Under the pieces are notes generated by a model, which saw only the letters and a list, made by a program, of their open reading frames with translations, was not told the origin of the DNA and made no database searches. Both the position numbers and the translations under genes were made by a program. From NCBI GenBank assembly GCA_965178125.1, contig OZ237747.1:558001-622000 (forward strand): 64,000 nucleotides of DNA, written 5' to 3'. How positions within the stretch are numbered: the stretch's first letter is position 1; the number at the start of each line of letters is the position of its first letter. Source of the stretch: Bilabrum cf. latius. Lineage: Eukaryota > Bigyra: Bicosoecida > Bigyra > Bicosoecida. Below are positions 1 through 11,311 of the stretch, piece after piece.

Positions 1-137
1 GCAGCGGCCGCGCCTCCAGAAGCACCCTCAGTCTTGCGAGGCGAATCCCACTGAACAGTTCGTTGGAACGAGACGGTTTCCAATCGAGCAGCGAGGCGAT
101 TGCCGGGACCAATCATCTCCTGGACGCGCCGACCACA

Positions 138-1541
138 ATGACCACCCTTTCATCCGCGCGAAAACCCGCCGGTTAGCCAACCAGTTATGTTTTGGATGAA
201 GGCAGGGACGACCCGCCAGCCGCCGGATCGATCCCCTCGACCATCGCCTCTCTCAGCCGAAGCGTGCCTGACCTGGGTCGGGTCGCTGCTGCCCTGAGAC
301 TGGCCCACGACTCGCCCGCTGTGAGCAGAGACAACCGGCGGGCCGAGCAGGCCGCCGTGGATGCGGCGACGGACGAGGTGCTGAAGGAGGAGCAGCACCG
401 GAAGAGGCGAAGGGACAGAGACCAGATTGGCTCGCGTGTTGGGGACATGATGCGGAGCGTCTCTTCGTTTGACCAGGACGTGAGGGAGTCCTTGGGGATG
501 GGTGGTGACGCCAGGCGAGGCGGGGTGTACAGGAGGTCCGAAGTGGACCATGACGACAGAGACAGTCGCGTGGAGTCTGCTGCAGTGTTCATGCGCGCCA
601 GGGCGAGGCAGGGCGCTGTCGCGAACCAGATCAGGCGTATGCTGGAAGAGGTAGAGGACGAGGACGACAGGGCAGCGGCTGCGGCCCGCGTGTCTGGGCG
701 CGCCGATGCCCCTGGTCTGGCTGCAGGTGCGCAGTCCTAGGACGGCGAGATGGAAGACGTGGCGAGGAAGATGCCTGGGCGGATGCTGCTGGATGTGCCT
801 GCCTCGGCCATCGCGGGCTCGAAGCACGCGGCAGGAAGTACCGAGAAGCGGACTGGCGATAGTGCAGGCAAGAGCACCGGCCTATCGGATCGCCAGGCGG
901 GTACAACTACTTCCGCTGCAACGTCCACCGGCAAGACTGGTGTGTCTGGCACCGCTCCGCCAGAGCAGCTGCCCACCCCGCTGACAGCCGCCGCCTCCGG
1001 CTCGACCGCCTTCAGATCCACGAGCACGATGCGGGTCGCCACACCCGATTCTCGCATCCTCGTGTGGCCGCTCAAAGAGCTCAAGGAGTGCGTGGAGAAC
1101 GACAGGTCGCTGCAGTACCCGCTCATGTCTCTCGCCGCTGCCGAAATGGCGGGTAGGCTGCAGCTGGCCACGCAGCAGATGCAGCGGGTGCACCGGTATC
1201 GCGAGCGGTTGCAACTTATGATTCGGCAGAACGACGGCACGCTTCGAGGGGCAGACAAGCGTGAGCTGGCCGAGCTGAGGGAGTCGCTCGGCGTGGCTGA
1301 TGCCGAGCACTGGGAGGCCCTCCACGCCCTGGGCTGGACCAGGAAGGACTACCAGAACGGGTACTCCAGGACGCAGACGAGGGCGGAACGGGCTCGTGCC
1401 GCGAGGAAAGCCGTCAAGAGCGTTCGCAAGTCGCTGGAGGGAGCGGTCAACAGCCTCGCGGGGCTGTTTGGCGGCGGAGGATCAGGTTCCAAAGACGCGA
1501 CCGAGGCACGCAGAGAGCAAGAATCGCCGGGGCGGCAATGA
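138..1541 (+). CDS. Uncharacterised protein with a CNB/Popeye-like and TerB-like C-terminal region
   Basis: This is a single-exon frame of 467 codons plus a TGA stop. It is continuous only if the TAGs at 174-176 and 738-740 are sense (Gln). I chose ATG 138 because it has A at -3 and is the first ATG in the open frame. The N-terminal half is charged and low-complexity. The C-terminal third contains SRILVWPLKELKECVENDR, which resembles the last strand and helix of cyclic-nucleotide-binding/Popeye domains. It is followed by a helical segment with NDGTLRGADKRELAELRESL and ALGWTRKDYQ, in the style of a 'DG...ER..L' TerB-like helical bundle. No beta-roll phosphate-binding cassette is visible, so nucleotide binding should not be assumed. 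No signal peptide or membrane segment is seen. The gene itself is well supported by the long frame and the sharp stop; its function is unknown. Confidence 0.65.
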
Positions 1542-1677
1542 TTCTAACCGACAGTCTAGTCCTGGTGGCATCTATTGCATGTGTATATACGCGGCAGATG
1601 AGCTAAGCAGCGTGTACAATATCAACAATACAGCCATGGCTGCCAATTCCTTAGGAGCCAGCCACCGAATTTTCGTC

Positions 1678-2001
1678 TCAAGTGCCACCCCGCTTCGTAG
1701 ATGTCAGTGTCCATGAGGGAACTTCCACACTCTTTATCCGATCAGTGTGAATGGCTGTAACACCCATGAATGGTTTGCTCTCTCGTTCCAACTGCACACT
1801 CTCGGTGCTTGGCTCGCTTTCTGAAACCTTCGATGCCGACTTGCCTCCAGACATCAAAGTGGTGCGAGCAAGCAAAATGTTGCTATCACCATCCACAGCG
1901 ATGAGATCCCCCTCCACAACACGCTCGTCCTCGAGCGTAAGGCGGACAGGCTCGCCCATCAAACGCTGCAGAAACAGCATTTCCTGTCCTGACTTGGACA
2001 T
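1678..2001 (-). CDS. NAA38: LSM-domain protein, NAA38/LSMD1-like (NatC auxiliary subunit)
   Basis: This compact 107-residue protein starts at ATG 2001 and ends in TGA at 1680-1678. It has no in-frame TAG and no intron. The order is MLFLQRLMGEPVRLTLEDERV, then GDLIAVDGDSNILLA, then GVTAIHTDRIKSVEV. This is the Sm1/Sm2 layout, with the divergent 'D.D.NI.L' Sm1 motif typical of LSMD1/NAA38. In that family the protein is a small auxiliary subunit of the NatC N-terminal acetyltransferase, which acts on nascent chains at the ribosome. A serine/glutamate-rich loop of about 25 residues separates Sm1 from Sm2. Another divergent LSM protein is possible, but the short single-domain form with a late second motif favours NAA38. 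The same window also carries the NatE catalytic subunit NAA50. Confidence 0.7.
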   Translation of the reverse strand: MSKSGQEMLFLQRLMGEPVRLTLEDERVVEGDLIAVDGDSNILLARTTLMSGGKSASKVSESEPSTESVQLERESKPFMGVTAIHTDRIKSVEVPSWTLTSTKRGGT

Positions 2002-2407
2002 TCCTCAGACTTATAGATAAGGACACAATTATGCACCGGTATGGACCTTCTTGGGCGTTTCTTCGTGTGGGTATTGCCGATCTGAAGTTTTGTGTGGCTG
2101 GCCGGCCGGCAGTGCAATGCAGTCTGCAGCTCGAGGCTCGATGATGAGCATGCTGCAAGAAGGCAGCAGTGCTCATGGCTGGTGGCATTGCAGCCCAACA
2201 GGCCAGTTGCCTGCCGATTGCGCGTGCCGTGTAGAGCGCATGCTCCCACCCAGTGTGGACTCGGATCGTGCATCAGCTCGAGACTCTGTTCATCAATCAA
2301 TATGTGGCACCCATCGACCTACCCCCACGGTTTCGGGTATACGCTAGAAGCCGGTTGCACCAGCCGCCTGGACACAGGTCAGGATGCCTCCTAGCGCACC
2401 ACCATCA
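2002..2407. promoter_or_regulatory. Intergenic region upstream of the LSM gene
   Basis: About 400 bp lie between the 3' end of TIM21 and the start codon of the LSM gene, both on the minus strand. The stretch should contain the LSM promoter and the TIM21 3' UTR. I see no further frame with family resemblance, no RNA gene and no clear repeat. Confidence 0.35.
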
Positions 2408-3405
2408 TCAATCCACGATCTGCAGTTCCTCCTCCAGCTGATCGAGAGTGAGGAACCCGCCGAGCTTCTTGCCCTGGATGACCCACGCGGGCGCATCGAT
2501 GTGCTCCTGCTCGCACTTGCCCTCGGCCGTGGAGCAGTCCGTCTTCTGCACATACGACCACTGCTTGCCCAGTACAGTGGCCTGCTGACGAGCCACCACG
2601 TCGACAACGTCGCGCTGGTAGTACATGTGGGACACGGTGAGGAGCCGCCTCACAGCCCTGTCCTGCCTCTCGGGTCTCGAGAGCTCGGGCGGCCTCTCGT
2701 CAGTGATGGACATGGTCTTGCCATTGGGCAGGGTCAGCTGCAGGTAGTGGAAGTCGGAAGGCTTGTCGTGGCTGACCTCGGCCCACACGATGCCCCTGCC
2801 TCTGGAGGACTCCACGCCGAACTTGATCCTCGTGAACTTGTGGCCCTTACGCTCGTACGTGTAGCTCTTGATGTCGTGCCGCCTGCCCTCGGCGTGCCCG
2901 CCGCCGTCGACGCCGAACGACTTGGTCACCTCACCGAACTGCTGCTACACCTCAGGATCCGTAGTCAGTCGGTGAACCGCCAAATTCTTAATCGTGATTG
3001 CCGAGGTGGAGCTGCGAGGTTGCGAGAGCACGACAGGAAGAGCGGGACCGATAGGGGGCTTGTTGCGAATCAGCGGAAATACAGCTGGCTAGCACCTTAC
3101 GTAGGAAGCAACTCTCTAATAATATAAACGAAGAAGAAGCCGCACACGCCGACCAAAGTGAGAACCATGAAGACTTGCAGCCACGGCACGTCTTCCACGT
3201 CGACGTCTTCGTAATCCTCGTCCTCTTCCTACTCCTTCTTCTCATCACCCTCCTGATTTCCAGCTTGTGCGCCCTCTGCACCAGCGCCGCCACCTTCCGC
3301 TCCACCCTCCTTTGCCTGACGAACGGGGAGACTTGCGAGGAGCTGCCGCACGCCAGTGCCGTGCAGGGATCTTCGGCTTAGTCCCAGTTGCCTAGCTGGC
3401 ACCAT
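2408..3405 (-). CDS. TIM21: TIM21, mitochondrial presequence translocase subunit, with redox-domain-like C-terminal tail
   Basis: There are two exons, 3405-3101 and 3011-2408. The 89-bp intron 3100-3012 (GTAAGG...GCAG) joins in frame to give 302 residues. The N-terminus MVPARQLGLSRRSL looks like a basic mitochondrial presequence. An acidic linker follows, and then a membrane segment VFMVLTLVGVCGFFFVYII followed by RELLPT, as in TIM21. The intermembrane-space domain then appears as DPEVQQQFGEVTKSFG, RRHDIKSYTYERKGHKFTRI and GRGIVWAEV. TIM21 docks the outer-membrane TOM exit site to TIM23. Two TAGs are read as Gln, one in the acidic linker and one in DPEV-Q-QQFGE. The last ~80 residues are extra: they carry KTDCSTAEGKCEQ, IDAPAWVIQG and GGFLTLDQLEEEL, like the second half of a thioredoxin-type domain of VKOR-like proteins, but no CxxC is visible. 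The stop is TGA. Confidence 0.88.
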
Positions 3406-3604
3406 TGTACATACGCTTTCAAACTATTTCTAGACGCAGCTGCCGCTTCGGAATGATTCTGAACCGGTAGAGTAGGCAAAACGACCAGATGCAGACTGCA
3501 CTATAGCTAGCGACCACCTTTGAGCCGCAGCTCCTGATCGAGGGAGGACCAACGAAGAGGAAGATGAAGGAGAGACAATCCTACGAACTAATCGCTGCAT
3601 CGGA

Positions 3605-6600
3605 ATGATTCAGGATGCCTGGTTTCGGAACTATGGGCAGTGTTCGTTCCACCTGCGGTTCCTCCGACCGCACTCATCATCATCTACAAATATATTTGGC
3701 GGGAATTCACTTCTTTCATGTAGCAGCAGCGGTATGAACCGAGCCATTATACAAGAAACAGCTAGATTTACTCGTGCCGCACACAGGCATCCGGCTGTAG
3801 TTCATTTGTTGCTTTCGTCCAGCCATGAGATCTCTGCGGCGTGGGGCAAGTATGGCAGAGGTAAGGACAGCCATTGGCACCAGCTGGGAGTAGATCCGCC
3901 GGCACGAATAGGACGTTATTGGTATCAACGGTAGGAGACTCGCGATTCTGTAGCTGATTTGGACCTGATTATGAGATGGCGAGTCAAGCAGGGAGTTGGG
4001 GAGCAATCTTGGCTCCCGCCATCCTCCAGCCATGACTTGCAACGGCAGCAAGCGAAAGGAATGATAAGCCGTGGGCATATCTGCATCTCTTCCATTGATG
4101 CAGCGGCGGCCGTTGCTCGAGATGACGCACGAGTGCAGGTACTTGACTGTGAGGTCGAGCAGCGGCGCATCAGCTTGAGCGGCCGCTTTGCTGCGCTTGT
4201 ACTCCAGCCGTTCGGTGACGATAGAGCTATTCTCTAGCTATGGTAGTGTGGGCTTCAGACGAAGCAAGCGGGCCTTTTATGGTCTGCAGGGAACGCGCAT
4301 CGGGCATGCTTCGCGAATGGCGGAGCACTTGCACCAAATGCAACGGCGGCAGGAGCATCGCACGCTGAGGCAAAATAGTCCGTAGTGGTTTGGTCGGAAC
4401 TATATCATGATATGCTTGACGGTTAGCTGAGGGCAAGATCCGTTCGCTGGAAGCAGGCGGCGCAGGATGAAGATGGTGGAAGCACCGGCATCGGGTCAGG
4501 CGCACTCGTGGTGCCTTCAACCACGCAATTTTTGTCGCAGTCACCCGCAGGCCGCCTGCTATTTGCGGACTGCTCGTCCAGCAAAGACGAAGGATCGCTG
4601 TTTGTGTCTCTGTCAGACCGCACGACGATCGAATCGTGGGTCGCCATTGGATCCAGGTTCGAAAGCGCGCGAATACGCCTGCAGCCGGCAGGCCAGGAGC
4701 AGCGGCAAGACAACGGCGCCCGCAGGATGATCCGACTGCTGACTCGATCAATTGGCGGCCAGCTATTCCCGGAATCGACGGACAGTCACGTGTACGCGCT
4801 CACAGACGTCCCGGCCAGGGGCTCCACATCATGGAATCGAGCCCAGGCTAAACGAAGCCCGGCTGATGCAGGTAGGTCAAGCACTGCAGATGCAAGCATG
4901 GACGCAGAAGTGGCTCGCGAGGCACTGCGTGAGGAGCGGGCAGTGTATGGTGGCGCGGCACCCTTGCGAATCGTGAGGGCTTCGTTTAGCCAGATACTTG
5001 GGAGCGGATAGGTTCACACTGTAGGCTGTCCCGCCCCCATAGGGTGCGATGATGATCTTGAGTACGCCCCAGGCACCGTCGATTCAATGCTGCCGCTGTG
5101 GGATTGGGAGGAGTTGCAGGTGGTTGGCACGCACGAGCAGGCGGCTGCAGACTGGCAGACGGTTGACTACGACTTGTACAGCCAGCCAGCCACCGATGCG
5201 AGCACGCTCACAACATTGAAGCAAGCAGGTGCTGACCGGAGCCGGCTGCGCTGCAAGCCTGAGGCCCGCCCACCTGTAATGGTCCAGTATCAGCTGTGTG
5301 GTCAAACAGGCCGCCCCCGTGTCATCGCAAGCACGCTACCACCGCACGGAACAGAAGCAGATAGCGATTAGCTACAAGTACGGCAGCTGCAAGCTGTCGA
5401 GTTGCCGTCGATGGATGACGCCGTAGGGATCGAAGCGAGGTCGAACGACGACCCTTCCTCGCCTGTGGTTCGCTACATCATCAAACGCGGGGCTGGCTAG
5501 CAAGTGCCAGTCGATGTGGTCCTCTATTGCGATAGTAGCGGTGTGCTACGCAACTGTTCTCTACCAATGACGCGCTCTTCGACGATATTCGAGAAGACGA
5601 GCACTACTGCAAACAACACTAGCTCGGCCAAACCTACAAGCTTGCTTGGCCGTCTAGCATCGGCAGTATAGAGCGTGCTTCCAAACAACGACCAAGATGA
5701 CGTAGAGCGTAACATGTCGCTACAGCCACCGCGACTGGGCCGTGCCAGCACCGTTGCAACCGTGCACAGCCATAAAGCCTCCAGTAATCTTTAGCCAAAC
5801 GAGCTGGAAGTCATCGCTGCAGATGCAATCCGAGGCCATACGAAGCGGTCGCCGAAGTCATTTCAAACGGAGTGGGTCGCGCGGTAGGACCTGCAGCAGG
5901 CACGGGATACCATACCGCCCACGCAGCTGAAGCTGCAGACGAGATACGAGTAGCCTCTCGAGCTTGCTTCTCGAAGGCTGTCCGTGCCTGTTCGGTACGG
6001 AGCAGAGAACCTTGACTTCGGGATGTACGAATCCCTGCTCGAAAGGAAGGGAGCCCTCGCACCAGAAAGCGTACCGATAACTGTGACTGGACACCCGGAC
6101 GCACTGTCTTGCTTTGAGGACACCTTGCATAGGGGCTGTACGTCGCCGGAGAGTGAGTATGGCGCGGGTCACTTCCCCGTGGCGGTTAGCGTGTACGGGT
6201 GCTACGGGGTGTCATTGAACAACAGCTTTGACGTGGGGATGCTTCCGTTCTACCTTCGAGGCGGCGTGATGGTGTACGCACACGTGCGCGGTGGTGGTGA
6301 GCGAGGGCAGGCATGGCACGCTGCGGGTCGTGGCCCAGTGGGAAAGGCACTCGCTGCACACGATCTGGCAGCTGTGCTACGTATTGCCAGTGCTGCATGC
6401 GGTGATCATTCGGTCGGGTTGGTGGCTGAAAGCGCAGGCGGGGTCTTGGCTGGCTGGGCGCTTGCTTGCAAGGCATCCGGCGTGCACTCCCACGCCTGGC
6501 TGCCACCACCAGCCGCACTGCCTGCCATAGAAGCTGCGTTCTTGAGTTGTCCGTTTGTCGACTTGGGAGGGGCAGCGGCAGCTCACCGTGATGCGGCCAA

Positions 6601-7096
6601 TCGTGACAATACGAACACTACGTGCGCTGCCGGTGGTGCTGGATACGAAGGTATCGCAGGGGATGCCCTCTTTGCCCAGGAGCTATCCGAGTGGGGAGAC
6701 CCTGCGGCCCCAGGGGGTCAAGGAAATGAAGCCTTCGAACTCCTGCGTGGCCTTTGTCCAACTTCGACAGCAAGGCAAGGAAGGGTAAACAAAGGCGCTA
6801 CAGCCGATGTGACCAGCCAGCCTCGCGTGGTGCTGACTACTGGCGAACTGGACCTGCGTGTGCCGGCCGATACGGTGCTGCGATTCGGTGAGGCACTGCG
6901 TGGCGTCGGCTGCAACGTGACGTTGATTGGAAATAGTGGGCCAGGGTCAGGCCATTTGAACGACAATGGGGCCATAGAGATCGCAGATGGCGCATCAGAG
7001 GTGCAAGAGAAGGCGGTGAGGTCGGCATTCCTGTCGGCCGTGCTGAGTCCTGGTGCAAGCCAAGCGCATTGGCCGAGAAGCGGTTTCTCGAACTGA
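3605..7096 (+). CDS. S9A prolyl oligopeptidase family serine peptidase (oligopeptidase B-like)
   Basis: One frame of 1,163 codons ends in TGA and contains 12 in-frame TAGs: 3932, 4235, 4241, 4376, 4424, 5009, 5369, 5498, 5669, 5792, 5885 and 5951. No TAA or TGA occurs within it. The C-terminal alpha/beta-hydrolase domain is unmistakable: SVYGCYG, then VYAHVRGGGERGQAWHAAGR, then the nucleophile in AESAGGVLAG (Ser ~943), TTGELDLRVPAD (Asp ~1083) and GPGSGH (His ~1117). Propeller blades upstream include IGRYWYQ and a TTQFLSQSPAGRLLFADCS block like the 'FLSxxxSxSGRYL' region of oligopeptidase B. The family cleaves peptides of roughly up to 30 residues after basic or prolyl residues; the substrate here cannot be told. 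It is far longer than the usual ~700 residues, mainly through low-complexity insertions between 4850 and 6000. ATG 3605 is the first in-frame ATG after a TGA at 3521, but an upstream 5' exon cannot be excluded. Confidence 0.85.
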
Positions 7097-7180
7097 TTGC
7101 GCGGCCTGGCAACGGGATCCTTCAAAGATAGCGCCATGAACTCGTAGATCAACTTATCCCGTTTGGGTTTATCAATTTCA

Positions 7181-9481
7181 TCACCCGCACACCCGTTCCA
7201 CACATTCTCTAAGCACATCTTCAGGAGCATCTGGAGAAGCCGCAACCCCCCCCGTTCCGGCTTCCACAGCGGCGCCGTCTCCCGTGCCTCTGGACTTGCT
7301 ACCTCCTTCTTGCAGCCACGTATGCGCCAGCCTAGATCGCAGCACCGCCCGCGCCTTGTCGCCTGCAGCTGCAACCACAGCGAGCATTAGCAGCACGGCT
7401 TGCTCCACGACATTGGCCCGGACTGCCACGCTGGCTGCTACTGGAGGTGCTGACAGGAAGCCCTCATCACCATGACTGGCGTCACCCGTGAGCTCTGACT
7501 TCTTTGCCTCTTCCCCACTGCCTGCTTCGTCTGCCTTGCCAGCGCGCAGCCTGTACAGGACCTGGAGAGTGTGCCACTCCTGAGATGCATCCAAGTCCAC
7601 GAGTGCACCCCGTTTGCGGATGGCAGCTACGGCGGTCGCGAGTGTGGTTTCTAGCAGGATGCTATCTACAAGCAGGATGCCAGGGGCACCCAGCACCAGG
7701 GCACGCAGGCCTACCAGGCCGGTTTCCACGAGGGCAGCGTCGGTGCTGTCTGCAGCCATGCCGACGAACAAGGAATGCAGGCCATCCGCATGGCGGCCGA
7801 TCCTGAAGCCGAATGATACACACAGAGCGGGTATACACGCTGCGAGCGCCCGGCGCTCCCTTCTGTTCGTGGAAAGCTTAATGGCGTCAATCAGCTCACG
7901 CGTGGTGTCATCGTAGGCCACATGAGGGGGCGGGCCCCGTAGCAGTCTCAAGGAGTCGATGTTAGCCATTGTGCACAGCGCTCTGACGCAAGGTGAGTCG
8001 CAGGCGCTTGCTCTGCGCAACGCCTCCACTATCAGCGGGGCGTAGGGCAGGAGGGCGGCATCTGCTGGCCTCATCGAGATCACTCTGTAGAGCACGCTGA
8101 CGCCAGCGTATGCATTTGCGGGATCGGAATCAACCGAGAGGCCAGCAGCGACAGAAATGCAGCACGCAATCGTCTCTTTGGTGTTCATGGAGGCTCTCGT
8201 CTGGTTGCACGCGAGCCATGCCGCCCTCCACCTCGTGTGACCGTCGTCCTTCCACGCCTTCATCGCATCCCTCCCGAGCCGTACCAGGAGCTCTGCCCCG
8301 CACAGCTCCATCAGCATGGATATGCTTGCATCCAGTGATGAACGGGATGGCAGATGCGATGCTGGTGGCTCCGCAGACTTGCTTGATTCCATTGAGGCAG
8401 CCGCTTCGCTGCTACTGGCCGCGCGTTGGCCCGCTTCTTGCGAGCCCGGGCCACCAGCTGATCCTTCAAACAACTCAGTCGGTTTATCTGCCGCATCACC
8501 ACGCACTCCTGCCGCCAGACACGCGCACCACGCGGCTCTCCTCGCAATGGAGCGGCTTCCGAATGGCGTGCGAGGCAGAGCGATCGCGAGCGCTGGAACA
8601 AGCCATCGCGCGAGCTCGCCAGCGGTCGGCCAGGCCTCTCCCGGAGACACAGTAGTTTCATTGGTAGCTGTAGCATCGATTGCTCCAATGTCAGGTAGTG
8701 TTCCACCAGCCCCGAGCCCCCTGGCTTCGAGGCACCTCCTCACTGTATCCCACGCAGCCAGCTGCAAGCCGGCCCAGACGCTCGCACCTGTAAGTCGTTC
8801 CATGGTTTCTGCCATTTCCTCATCGTTTCGATACCTCCCATCAGTCTCGGGTGGACGCTCCTCGCCTGACTACGCCACACCTTCGAACCGGGCCGACTCG
8901 CGGGCAATCGCCGCGGTGGTGCCCGGTGTCACCGCAGCACCACCGCCAGTCTTGCCGCATCTTTTGGTGCACGGAGCTCCTCGCACGTGGTAGGCACCGG
9001 CTGGACCGAGAATGTCGTGTCCCCACTCGTCATCTTGTGCCCAAGTATCCGGCCCTGCCTTCGATGCCACACGGGGTGCATGCTTGCCGTCGTCCTGCAT
9101 GGCTCGTCTCCATGCGTGGTATACCGTACTTCTGGGGGGCCTCTCCCACCACCAAGCAAGCCCATCGTCTCCAAATGCAGTGAATTCGAGAGACCTTGCC
9201 AGCAGGATTGATTTGGAAGAGTCCTCCACAGAGTGCTATGGCGCTGTGATTCGTGTGACCGCCGCTGCAACTGCGTCTGATCCTGCAACCCAAATCGCCG
9301 CTATAGCATCTTTTTCGGTGATTTTACGCCCATCGTCATGTAGTACCGTATCAAACAAATGTGATCGCAGCCTTGGAATAGGAGCAACTGACCCTGCACC
9401 GAAATGGCGTAGGTCGGGCGGTGCACCTAGCCATTCCAATAGTCTACGAAGCAGTCTGGCAGTTGGTCTTGCTCGCTGCAT
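7181..9481 (-). CDS. Helical-repeat (HEAT/ARM-like) protein of unknown function
   Basis: The frame has 766 codons, from ATG 9481 (MQRARPTARLLRRLLEWLG) to TGA at 7183-7181, with in-frame TAGs at 9236 and 8871 read as Gln. Most of it is Ala/Leu-rich amphipathic helix, for example ETGLVGLRALVLGAPGILLV and AVLLMLAVVAAAGDKARAVL, broken by low-complexity acidic and serine-rich loops. The pattern suggests an alpha-solenoid scaffold; TTI1/TTI2-type co-chaperones are one possibility, but no diagnostic motif was found. It is divergently arranged with NAA50 across 326 bp and converges on the oligopeptidase with an 84-bp gap. It is a real gene by frame length and start/stop; the function is unassigned. 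Confidence 0.6.
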
Positions 9482-9807
9482 CAGGCAGGAAATTCGTTTG
9501 ATGATCTAGCATGATACTTCTTGCACGCACTCAGTCGTCGGGGTCCACTCATTCGGATATAATGTGCGCAGGTTTCCCAACATATCATGGAGCTCGCTAT
9601 TGCCAGCCATTGTGGTTTCAGGCTCGCTCTAGTATGAGGAGCCGTATGAGAGTAACAAATCGATATGGCAAGGCTGCACAGCTCTGGATGTCATTCAAAC
9701 AGACGCTTTGATTGATCCTCGGCTGGCACTTGCCGCACTGGAATGCCTCATTTAGACCGGAGCTCCGTAATTCCCACATATTGTGCCGACCTAATTTCTC
9801 GATTGCC
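9482..9807. promoter_or_regulatory. Divergent promoter region (helical-repeat gene / NAA50)
   Basis: This 326-bp stretch separates two divergent start codons, so it probably holds both promoters and both 5' UTRs. It is visibly more A+T-rich than the flanking genes. I see no extra gene or repeat. Confidence 0.4.
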
Positions 9808-10823
9808 ATGGCATCATCTGCAGGAAGTGCTGTTCAAGAGTCAAAAGAAGATTCCAAAGAGTCTATTGTTGCAGAGATGGCCTCTAAACTACCCGATAAA
9901 GGATCCAAGTTGCCGATCGTATTCGGCCCAGTGCATTCACGCAACGTTGGAGCTGTGCGATTGCTTGTAGACCGTGTACTACCCGTTACATACAGCGATT
10001 CATTCTGGAGCAAACTTGTGCAGGGCACGAATGCCCTGTCCGTGATGGGTAAGGCAATAGCTACGGATGCCTTATTGTTCGAATCAGATTTGTCTGGCGC
10101 CTATGAACCAGCTGTCATTGTGCATTGCTTATTATCGCAGCTTATTTGTCTGATCTTTTTGTTGGTACCATTTGCACACGACTCGAGCGGCGGCCGGATG
10201 GCAAGAATAGAGCGTACATCATGATTCTTGCTGTGCTTCCCGCATACCGAACCATCGGAGTCGGCACGCAGCTGCTCAGGAGACTGATGCTAAAAGTAAT
10301 GGGCACAAAAGATGCATCAGCGAAGGATGAGGACTTTGGTACGATTGCCGCTGGCCTGGTTGGCAAGGATGGGAAGCCGACAGCACTGTCGCTCACCAAG
10401 TCATCCGGTGCTTCATCATCAGCCTCAGCACCAGCGTCAGCACCAGCACCGAGTGGAGGAGGAGGAGGTGGTGGTCGCCGCGGTCGCCGTCGCGGTGGTC
10501 GTAAGCGAGGAGGGGGTGGAGCAGCTGCCGCGGCAGCAGGGGGGGCCGCCAAGCCCGGGTCGGCAGGCTCAGCCGCTCCGAGCGCCGAGTGCGTGGAAGT
10601 CTACCTGCACGTGCAGAGCACGAACGAGGGCGCGCGCAAGCTGTACAGGAGCGCTGGATTTGATGAGGTGAAGGAAGTGAAGAACTACTACGGCAGGCTG
10701 GAAGACAAGGACGCCATGCTCCTGCGGTGGTGCGCTCCCGGGTCGGAGCCCAGCGTGGGCACGGGTGCGGACGGGGATGCGCCAAGCAAGGCAGCTGCCG
10801 GGGAGGGCGGGGCGGAGAGCTGA
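9808..10823 (+). CDS. NAA50: N-alpha-acetyltransferase 50 (NatE catalytic subunit), with Gly/Arg-rich insertion
   Basis: Exons 9808-10048 and 10141-10823 are separated by a 92-bp GTAAGG...CGCAG intron and give 307 residues with a TGA stop. The splice restores SVM-AYLSDLFVGTICTRLE, matching the 'AYFNDIAVGAVCCR' block of NAA50. GNAT motifs follow: FPVSY-like VLPVTYSDSFW, the acetyl-CoA loop YIMILAVLPAYRTIGVGTQL, YLHVQSTNEGARKLYRSAGF and KNYYGRL. NAA50 acetylates N-terminal Met of nascent chains at the ribosome with NAA10/NAA15. An insertion of about 90 residues, rich in Ser/Ala and then Gly/Arg (RRGRRRGGRKRGGGG), lies between the acetyl-CoA loop and the YLHVQ strand, so the domain is split by a basic disordered loop. 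The gene has no in-frame TAG. The ATG sits in GATTGCCATGG, a reasonable start context. Confidence 0.9.
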
Positions 10824-10898
10824 AAATAGTATTACTGCTCTATCCATCCTGTGAAGGTCACGCTGTACAAGTCACCTGAGTGCGTTTTAGAGTCCATC

Positions 10899-11278
10899 TC
10901 AAGGAATGAACCACAGCACGTCTCTCGCCACCGCCCCAAAGCAGTCCGCCAGCTCAAAGGGAGCAATGAAGAGCGGGCTAGCAACCAGGGCTGTTCCAAT
11001 CTGCACCCAGAAAGCCTGCCAAGGCGCTCTCTACTTCATGCCTAGCGACATGATCGCGACCGCTGCCACGGCCTGCAGCAGGAAGAACAAGAGCTGGCTG
11101 CCACCGCAGTCGTACTGCCTGCCTCCAAGCCACGGCACCTTCCGCCCCACTGCGCTGCATAGAGCCTCCGAGAATGACCAGCCCAGAGACCCCTCCGTTC
11201 CAGGGCTCAAGTCTGGCCCGATTCCGTCCCCAACCAAGTCAGATGCAGACAGACTCTCCCCCTCTCCGCCGGACCACC

Positions 11279-11311
<33 letters not shown>

